Assembly (NCBI GenBank): GCA_018806985.1
Contig: JADANN010000200.1
Location: 458,001-522,000 of the forward strand
Source of the DNA: Angiostrongylus vasorum
Taxonomy: Eukaryota; Nematoda; Chromadorea; Rhabditida; Metastrongylidae
Direction: 5' to 3'
DNA length: 64,000 nucleotides
This document shows positions 56,144-64,000 of this stretch, in pieces. Numbering within the stretch: the stretch's first letter is position 1; each line of letters starts with the position of its first letter. Below the pieces are notes generated by a model. It made no database searches. It saw nothing but the letters and a program-made list of their open reading frames with translations, and was not told the origin of the DNA. Made by a program: the position numbers and the translations under genes.

Positions 56144-57149
56144 CTGATTCGAAAGAGTGATAACAAGAAGTCTAGGAAATGTGTTTTTATGCCCAGTTAA
56201 ACTATAAGAAAGTGAGACCCATATAAAGGTCATAACGGCAGCTTGAGGCGCCTTATATGCGCATATACATTATCCTACCCTATGCGCTAACACGTGTTTC
56301 ATTGTCTGCAACGGCTAACCTCTCGCCGACTTCGCTTTCAGAGAAGCCGTTTTTTGTACTGTTTTGTTTCTCTAAGAGGCGATTAAATTATTTTAGAACA
56401 TTTATATGCCATTCTATGATGTCACATGAACAGTGGTTTAACTCCTAAGTAGAAGTAAAAGGCTATGACGATGAAGTAGTCGAAAGGTTATCTGTTGAAA
56501 ACCAAAACACGTGCTGGTATGGTATATGTTTGCATCAGCTCCTCAGGGGACTCATTTTAAGAACAAAATAACTCGCTGATTAATGCAGAGGTTAACCGGA
56601 AGGCGGTCTTTCGAGCAACAATGTTTGATTAACAACAATGTTTTGAGGGTAGACATAAACAGAATGAATGATTAACACCACATGGGTGGTTTTATTTAAA
56701 CCCTAGTGTGTTGGGGGGTCTCAATAAAGAAATAGTCTCTACTTGTTACTGCCATGTTCCTTGACTATCTGAATCGTCATTATTTAATGCTGCTGAGTCA
56801 ACTTAATACTACATCGTAATTATCCCACTGGATATGCAAATTGTTCTTAGTTATTCATAAGACGGTTAAGCGCTCAATTAATTCACTGCTTGTTCGGTAA
56901 GTTTCATTGATGGGCATGATCGGTATTGATGCAAGGAGTTCTTGTATGGCTGCGGCTTGGGTGGTTCTGTTCCATTATTTAATGGTGACTGTAGTTTTTT
57001 TCTTCTTAATGATGTGTTTAGTGATGATTAAATATGAGTTTTTCCCGAACTACTGAAATGCTAGATTATACAGGACGCAAAACAATTTTCGCACCGACCG
57101 TCATCTAACCTGGGTTGGAAAATAATGAACATGTGTTTAAAATTGTTGA

Positions 57150-57515
57150 GCTTAGTGGATAAATAAATTTATTGGGCTTACGTTTCGACGTCTTCGTCTT
57201 CTTCAGCCGATTCAGACAGTTCCTATTCGCTGTGTGCTAGCTAACATAATACCGCCTGTTGCAATGTGGATTATCCGTTAAAAACAAATTACCATCAACG
57301 GATGGTCGTGTCAAAAACAATCGCCCTTTATAAAAGAGCACTGCCGGTGAGCATGGCTCATTCGTGCGATGTTCCACTGAAAAAGATCCGTCTCGGCACA
57401 ACTACGTGGGCGCCACATCGAGAAGATCATGAGCTATGGACCATCGAATGGGACCAATCTGGGTCTGAATAAGACGAAGCCGTTGAAGTGTTAGCCGAAT
57501 AAAATTTTATTCTAA
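57150..57515. mobile_element. Short TATA-bearing element with inverted hammerhead-like ends, copy 3
   Basis: The left end on the minus strand (57172-57206) reads CTGAAGAAGACGAAGACGTC then GAAACGTAAGCC, with intact core boxes. TATAAAAG lies at 57329. ATG at 57354 opens a 39-codon frame (MAHSCDVPLKKIRLGTTTW...) that ends exactly at the right end, CTGAATAAGACGAAGCCG (57465-57482), then TTAGCCGAATAAAA. This is the best-preserved copy. The frame could be coding or chance. Confidence 0.55.
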
Positions 57516-57519
57516 TGAC

Positions 57520-59110
57520 TTCACGTAAGCTTAATAATCTAGGAACATATTCTCTAGGATCAGCTCATACTGTGCGATCCGCGTTAGAATGCTCCAGTGT
57601 GACTATCCCAGGAATCGAGGAATAATAGACTCGACAATGACATAATGTGTGAATGGTAGATATTCGATGGGGCTTGAAGCTCTTAACGGAAACCGCATAC
57701 GAACGCGTCTATCTGTGTGGATTGAAAACTCTAGGACAAAACAAATGGAAAAAGCAGAGAAATCCCCACGATATATGAAGATGGTTTGGCTAATGATCTC
57801 AGTATATAACTATCCCACTATTTTAACATATTTCGAGCTTCTTTATATGTGAAACTAATGTGTCCTGTTGACTTTCTCATGAGGCTTCTTTTTAAAATAG
57901 ATTTTACGAAAACTTGAAAAAATGCCTCATTAGATGCATCATTGCAGAAAATCATCATAATAACAGTCTAAGCATCACTTGAAGAAGGTGATCTTCATTG
58001 GTAAAAAAGTAGAGAAGTGGAGTTTCATAAGAAACAACTTGTTGATTTATGGAACTACAAACGGACTAGAAAAAGTTTTTGTCGAACTAGGGATAAGTAA
58101 TGCCCACCCTTTGTTACATTATATTAGTTTTTTCCCTCTAGCAAATATGATAACCCGCACTGTTCAAAACTCGATGTATGCGAGGCTTTACAAAAAAACC
58201 TGCCCTTTCCATCTTTTGAGTAGAATTCTTCCGGTTGTTTTTCCACTAAAAGCTGCAATTCTTTAACAACCTGATGAGTATCGTTCTCAACGAAGGGCTT
58301 GTGCATTCTCAATGAGCACGTTCCTCTTATTCTCTGTGATAACATCCGTGTCAGATTTTAAAACTCCGTCACCGACACTCTTTATTTATTCCTTATTGAA
58401 AGCATGATGTACTTTGATACTGTATTTTAACATAATAAGTTTATTAATCGTGAAGACAAGCGGGCGGTATGCTATAACCAGTGTATTTTGTTATTTTCTT
58501 ATCCTTGTTCACGGCATGACTCAGGTACGTCTCATATGGCAATTCTTACGAGGAATCAAAAACTCCTTATTCAATAGACTTGTTAACGCACCGATGTTTG
58601 TCGATTTTACTAACAATCTCTCAGATGGACTAATTTTAAGCTCATTCATTAAATCGATACCTGGTAATTAAATTATCAGATAAGCACGAAAAAGTTCGTA
58701 AATCAGTTTCCCAGAGGACAGCATCTTTGCCTAGTAATTTACACACCATGTTACAGAATACCGTGTAGTCAATTTAAAGTTGTAATCTAGTGACTGCCAC
58801 GACGTATTTCTTAGTAAGTCGGTGTTCACATCCTCTGAGGAAATTGCTCAGCCTCTTATCGGAACTCGGCCTGAAAACGTCCAACGTCATGAGAGGAAAG
58901 GAAATAAGCCACAGTAGGATACAGCCCAAGTCTCACTATGGACAGATGGGACCCCTGCGACGACAAGTAGCTTTAGTTGGGTGTAGTTATTTAAGTGATT
59001 ATGAAGCCAGTGATCGAATCCAAATTTGTTTCTTTTAACAACGAAATCCCATGGACTATCATTTGTAGAATTCACTACTTTCTAGACGAGCAAAAAACGA
59101 GATTACTATT
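57520..59110. other. Several unassigned frames
   Basis: Overlapping ORFs on both strands (57979-58266 plus, 58345-58124 minus, and a minus-strand frame near 58640-58530 reading MNELKISPSERLLVKSTN). The strand cannot be settled by reading. Confidence 0.3.
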
Positions 59111-59119
59111 ATAGCATTT

Positions 59120-59165
59120 CTTCATTCAGGATTTTAACGGTTTCGCCTTCTTCCGAGCACTGAAA
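59120..59165 (-). repeat. PLE-type terminal motif, isolated
   Basis: Minus strand reads CGGAAGAAGGCGAAACCGTT, a degraded end motif, about 40 bp before a SINE-A copy. Confidence 0.35.
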
Positions 59166-59206
59166 GTCAATGTTGACATGCAATCTACACAGTTTCCAGA
59201 ACTTCA

Positions 59207-59490
59207 CCAGAGGTTCGTGTAGCGTGGTGATTAGGTGTACCTTACCAGACACATGTGTTCTTCGGTTCTATGCCGCGCAACTGACTTACCAAGTCCTCCA
59301 TCCGTCTGGGGTAGGCAAACTCGTACCAGGCCTGTCTGCAAGATTAGCAGAACTGGCTCAATACATTCGCAGTCTGCCGTAAGTCGTTGTATAAATTAGA
59401 TACGAATTCAGTCACCTCTAGTCATACTCGATAAAGTCGAATGTATGGCGCATCTCTCAGGGGTTTATCAACACCGAAAGCTTTATTTGT
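59207..59490 (+). repeat. SINE-A copy
   Basis: GTGTAGCGTGGTGATTAGG head, TCTGGGGTAGGCAAACTCG core and CTTTATTTG tail; the B-box is degraded. Confidence 0.68.
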
Positions 59491-59582
59491 AATTTTAAGA
59501 CCACCAGATAAATTTTGTACAAGAATTTTCAACATGTATTCATAATGTTGCGTCACAAGAGCTTGATAGAGATGTTTCTTCG

Positions 59583-59622
59583 GCTTACGTTTCGACGTCT
59601 TCGTTTTTTATCAGAGTCGACG
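59583..59622 (-). repeat. PLE-type terminal motif, isolated
   Basis: Minus strand: CTGATAAAAAACGAAGACGT then CGAAACGTAAGCCG, close to the left end of TATA-element copy 3. Confidence 0.42.
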
Positions 59623-59744
59623 ATCCTAGCCGATGATCCACAGTTATTCTCCTTCTCAATGTGGCGTCTTCATCTTCGCATCGGGCAGGGTGCTCTTCAA
59701 TGGAGCATCTCGAATGAGGAATTTTCACCCTGCAGTGCTCTTTT

Positions 59745-60400
59745 TATCAACCATATGCGACTGTAGGCCGCTGTTCTTCCTCTGTGAAAGGCAAGCAAAA
59801 AACAGTTTTGAAGTAAACAGTATCCGCATAAAAGAACACCTCGATGGCAAACGAAAATCAAAACAAGGCACGCCACTAGGCACGCATAGGATACAGAAAA
59901 CGTAGCGCTGACGACTTTTGATGTAAAAAGTCGCTATCCTCGCACAGGATGCCTAAAAATAGCACCGCGCAAACTCCTCGAGGCTTTTTGGATAAATGCC
60001 AAAAACCCTACAATGAACAGCAAGGGGAAGAAATTTCCCCCGAGATCACGCGTTATCTCGCCCCCGTACCTTCAGTATCGATGGTTGATTTGTGGGTGGT
60101 GCAGTCGTCAACCATATGCGACTCTGAGCGGCTGTTCTTCCTTGGTGGAAAACAGATAAAAACGGTGCGTTTTTCGAGTAGACGGTGATCGTGTAATTAT
60201 TGTTCAGATTTTCGTCTTTCTGTTTGTGCTGTTGAAGCGTTTGACCTAGTAAGTTGCGCAATAGTGTACGCTTCCAGCCTCTGAAGAATGCGATCCTGCC
60301 GAAACGTCAGCTACCATTGTGTTGTACGTGTCCTTTTTGTACGGAAGTAAGTGTGTGCAGTATAACAACCTCGTGACTGCTGAAAAAGAAATAGAGATGT
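59745..60400 (+). mobile_element. PLE 3' fragment with GIY-YIG tail
   Basis: RIKEHLDGKRKSKQGTPLGT is encoded at about 59828-59890, followed by the same 3' sequence as the right arm at 2.3-2.8 kb, including CATATGCGACT and the GCCGAAACGTCAGCTA motif. The upstream part of the nuclease is missing. Confidence 0.78.
60278..60311 (+). ncRNA. Hammerhead-ribozyme-like core (PLE tail)
   Basis: CTGAAGA at 60281 and GAAACGTCAGC at 60301-60311 are intact, but helix II is poorly paired (ATGCGATCCTGCC), so this copy is probably degenerate. Confidence 0.33.
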
Positions 60401-60527
60401 TATTAAAACATTTCTATCAACTTCATGTAAGCTCAACAATATAAACACATGTTGATTATTTTATTAACGATGTTGCATGACAGCTGGTTTCAAAATTATT
60501 GTTTTGCTATTCGCTATGTGATAGCAC

Positions 60528-60590
60528 TCCCAACGGTTTGCCCTCATCGTGGCTGGGAGGTGTTCTGTGTATCCCTAACAGCACGTTCGC
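60528..60590 (+). mobile_element. Repeat-B 5' fragment
   Basis: CCCAACGGTTTGCCCTCATC and GTGGCTGGGAGGTGTTC match the repeat-B head; the copy ends where PLE RT sequence begins. Confidence 0.6.
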
Positions 60591-61445
60591 GATGGGGTCC
60601 TTGGATGTTAGCGTCCTTTGCACAAACGTGTTAAGTGGCTCCGTAATGCAAGGCATCGGAGAGCTCCTGATGCAATACGAAGTAGGAATAAACATTTATG
60701 ACATCTCGATTCAGCAGCTCATGGCCCTCTTAAAGCAGTGCCTGGACTGCACAATCTTCACATGGTCTGGGAAATATCACGCACAAATTAGAGGGCTGAC
60801 AATGGAACAGCGACTAGTACGAAGCCTTGCCATTCTGTTGTACTTACTGTAGAAGCCCACGTTCTCGGTCGCCAGCCATTACTTACATCGATTACTATTT
60901 CGTCATCTTTTTCAACACGAGAGAAGATGGGCAAACTTCTTAGCCACTAGTCATAGCACATAATTTAATTCGTGGAAAGCCTTCTTTTTCGAACCTTCAG
61001 ATCAATCTGTCCAAAAACTGTTGCACCACTAAATGATCCGATGAGCAAAGTTAGCAAAAACACTCAGGTATATCACCTCTCCTGTCACTTTTTCGCACAA
61101 AAAATGTGAACCTGTAAAAAGAAGTGTTTTGAACAGTCGTCAGCATGTGCCGATGAGCAGAAAGAAGGAGGAATCCTTTGACAAGGCACGAACAATGGCC
61201 ATTTTCAACAGCTAAGAGGCTCCCTTTGGGTAGTTTTAAGGAAAAAAACCACGCACGAAAACAACAAGCCTAGCGAAAATAGAGTCCTGTTTATGCTGCT
61301 GTTGATTTACAGTAAAATAAGTACAGCTGTCAAACTTTGCTTAAAAAGGGCCATTTTGAGAAACCGGTAGGAATGATTAAAACACTACCTAATACTCTAA
61401 GACACCGGTTAGTTAGTAACCGTTTCTGTACTCAAAAGTCGAAAT
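60590..61445 (+). mobile_element. PLE body relic: reverse transcriptase and linker
   Basis: The frame at 60592-60850 reads MGSLDVSVLCTNVLSGSVMQ, then LLKQCLDCTIFTWSGKYHAQ and IRGLTMEQRL. This fits the Penelope RT (SLDVxxLYTNV, and QxxGxxMG before the SP box). Beyond the stop, degraded sequence reaches 61290-61445, which matches the segment upstream of the GIY-YIG domain (AVKLCLKRA). It lies downstream of the PLE tail at 59.7-60.4 kb, so it is a separate or rearranged copy. Confidence 0.7.
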
Positions 61446-64000
61446 TGCGTAAATTGCTCCAACGGTTCCGAGTCTTTATAAGAACTGGCGGATGGTCCTT
61501 CAAATCTTCGGATCTTCTCCTGTCCGGACCTGGTGTTGTTCGATTCTTCTCCGACAAAATAGCATGCCGGATTTCAGATGTGAGAACCAGTAGGAAGACA
61601 ACATTTCCATCCTTCTTTGGTACATCTGAGAACAGGATGGCGTGCCTACTGAAAAGATCCGAGTTGTAATCGTGAATTACTTTCTGCGTTGCCATTCTGC
61701 AAGTTGTAAGTGTTCTCGCTGGGCGTTGGTGTGTGGTCATCTTGCTTAGGTAACTGGCGAATTTCTGGTAGGTTTTGCGAACGCTTTTCCCGCTCTCTGA
61801 AGATCCAATCATAACTGCTGCTTTTCTGTTTTTAAGATCATCTTTTATCGCTTATCTGGATGGTTTTGTAACCTCGGAGGGGAGTTGGCGGCTGCCTATA
61901 GTTCGAGCGATTCCAAGTTAACGTACCTGCTTGAGTATTCCCGGAGTTAGACGTCTCTTGGAGACGCTCCTGCTCCAATTTTCCATAGCGCTAACGTGAA
62001 GATGTTGAATGATCGTATTCCTTGTGGGTCATGTCAAAAAGGGTGTCTTCGCAACAGCAGACTACTAAATTAATCTCAGTTTATGATGGTTTTGGCGATT
62101 CGACTTTTTCAATTTAGCCGATTATTTTTCCTTTTCGCGAAAAAATGAAATCTTACAGAAAGTAGGCGATGGCATGATCCCTCGTAGAATTTTTGGGGCA
62201 ACAGCGACATCGGTTAGTCAGAACCTTCGAATTACTATGAAGTGGTGTCGCTTTCGTTATGGTTTTTTTCGTTGGGAGACTCCCACTTCCACCATTGCAA
62301 GTTGGGCTTCTCGAATTCGAATTAACATAAACGGTGTTGTTCGTCACGATAAAGTTAAAAAGCCACTCATCCTGCTCGCTATATTCCAACCCTTGGGTCC
62401 CAATGCGTTGTTCTTAAGGCCTTCCTCGACATCTGATTTTAGTGTTAAAATATCCAATGTAACGGCTAGTTAGCGGCGGCTACTAGCGGCTCAGTTTGTG
62501 TAGAATATTAGCCACGCGCGTCTTTTGGTTGATGTATTGATCTACCAGCCTCAAACTTGGGTAATTAAACCTTTAATACACAAATATAACATTAATAATA
62601 TGATAGTAACGATGGAGAAGTAATGGTAAAGGAATGACGTGAGTTAAAGCTATGAGGTGATAAGGCTAGTAGTGAAGTGAGGTTAACAACGAGATAAAGG
62701 CATTCGAATATTACTATACCATTAATAAGTAATTAACACAATTACATTAATAGTAATAATGGAGAATTACCAAGAAGTAGCCGTTGGTTAACCGTGAGCG
62801 ACGCCGCGTCGCGTCTGTCCGCAGCCGGCGCGGCGGCTGAGGGAAACAGTATGCTGGGGCGGAGGAAGGAGACTCTATGCTGAGGCGGAGAGGGAGACAG
62901 ACGGGCCGTATTTTCGGCTGAGCTAAGATTTCAACATTATAGCGATGAGGTGCATTTTAGTGGATCAATGAGAACAGTAAGTGATGAGTCATCTACGGAA
63001 CACAGTCAGGCCGCTGGTCATGGATAACGCTATGTCAGCAACGTGAAGTTTGAGCATCTATGGGTGCCACCATTGCCTAAGAGTCAAGGGCCAATATGAT
63101 AATGGCTGGAAACTGATAAGCCTATAGCGGCTTAACAGAATACACAGCATAAGTTGGCCACTCAGCGGCCTTGTACACATGGCGTACATTGTGGGAGGAA
63201 TGGTACATGCCACCGATGGCGTTGCAAGCATAACGCATTTGGAAACACCCGTCACTACTGACATTGCACCGTGGACAAGCTAAGAAACTAGATACAATAA
63301 TCTTCTGATTACTGAAAGATGAATGTGAATGCATAAGAATGAGTGAGTATGACTGTGAATGAATTGTGGTGATTGAGGATGATAATGAATGATATTGTGA
63401 GGAGCGGATTATCCGCGCTACCGATCGGGGGGCAAGGTGAGTGATGGTATGTCTCCGCAGTCGAAGGCGCCTGGCTTATATTGGCTGCGGGAGCCGCGTG
63501 CGTATGCAACCGCGGTTAATCTGGATTGTTGATCCTGGGCTGCAGTAGACTGTACCTAACTGCCTGAAATATCAACGTCATTGGCTTCATTGTTTCGCAA
63601 GGAAGTAGTAAACTGTTCCACTGTTACTCCTCCTCCTTCGGATAAGCCATCGTTGGTGTGCTACTGAAGTCAAACATGAATCGCTACTGTGCCTGAAACA
63701 CTGAACATAATTGACCGAATAGATTATAAAAGTTACATTGCGGTGTTTGATGTGCGACTGTGAGGCGGCCGTATATGGACATCAAATGTTATTGTTTAGA
63801 AAGATAGAGAACTTTCCCAGAGAGATGTTCTCTATATCCAATAATAACCTTAAAGAATGCATGGTTCTTTCTGTAAGGCTTCTCCAAGTCCATATAGCGC
63901 GGTTCGACTTCGTTCTTCACCTGGCGCGATGACGGTGCGTAGACGACGGAGATTCTCAAAGCCGCTATTTACCCACATTTCATCAATCGTGATCGTCCTA
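61446..64000 (-). mobile_element. RTE LINE fragment, split by a solo-LTR-like element
   Basis: Minus-strand RTE matching 42245-43330 of the long copy: 61446-62457 is the linker before RT, and 63842-64000 resumes in the endonuclease region. The 1.38-kb insertion between them is flanked by TCCAA on both sides. The element runs off the window. Confidence 0.8.
62458..63836 (+). mobile_element. Solo-LTR-like element, copy 2 (1379 bp)
   Basis: Same element as at 49.5 kb, with identical termini. It is flanked by a perfect TCCAA duplication (62453-62457 and 63837-63841) and inserted in an RTE copy whose sequence resumes right after the second TCCAA. Confidence 0.72.

Noticed and set aside
1..64000. 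CRISPR arrays, operons, Shine-Dalgarno sites
   Set aside because: The sequence is eukaryotic. The only short direct repeats are the minisatellite and microsatellites, with no spaced-repeat pattern.

Overview
The window reads as nuclear DNA of a nematode, most likely a strongylid (hookworm-like) species. Three kinds of evidence support this. There are short exons split by introns with nematode-type TTTTCAG acceptors and GTAAG/GTGAG donors. Two clear nematode genes are present: a sperm-specific MSP-domain protein of the SSP type and a nematode-type globin. The repeats are decayed RTE-type LINEs, Penelope-like elements (PLEs) and tRNA-derived SINEs. No bacterial or viral gene organisation is seen. 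The species call is inference.

Layout. 0-9 kb is repeat-dominated: a SINE, a PLE pair inserted head-to-head in an older 370-bp retroposon ('repeat-B', a local name), a decayed RTE fragment split by another repeat-B copy, and a second head-to-head PLE pair. 10.6-15.3 kb holds a candidate Thr-rich multi-exon gene, a repeat-B copy with target-site duplication (TSD), a possible 42-residue spliced gene and a second SINE family. 16.6-17.0 kb carries a Pmp3/UPF0057 exon on the minus strand. 19.4-23.5 kb is RTE, SINE and PLE debris. 24.0-26.1 kb is the complete four-exon SSP gene. 27-31 kb contains unassigned exon-like frames and a small secreted Cys-rich (ShKT-like) ORF. 31.8-38.4 kb is a minus-strand globin gene of five coding exons, with introns full of SINEs and a repeat-B copy. 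40.0-40.3 kb is a 54-bp minisatellite. 40.9-44.2 kb is a nearly full-length but broken RTE. 49.5-50.9 kb and 62.5-63.8 kb are two copies of a 1.4-kb solo-LTR-like element with 5-bp TSDs. The second splits an RTE copy; the first splits an exon-like frame. 54.3-57.5 kb holds three ~300-bp elements with inverted hammerhead-like ends around a TATA box. 59.6-61.4 kb is PLE tail and reverse-transcriptase debris.

The SSP protein would act in amoeboid sperm. The globin combines Tyr at B10 with Gln at E7, the distal-pocket pair known from very high-affinity Ascaris haemoglobin. Pmp3 proteins are small membrane proteins. These genes share no pathway. The main story is dense mobile DNA: PLEs with outward-facing 3' ends carrying hammerhead-ribozyme-like cores, a related short TATA-bearing family, several tRNA-headed SINE families (two sharing a central domain), and nested insertions that give a relative timeline.

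All exon models come from reading splice consensus and open frame without an alignment. Only the SSP, globin, Pmp3, RTE and PLE identifications are firm. Family names such as SINE-A or repeat-B are local labels.
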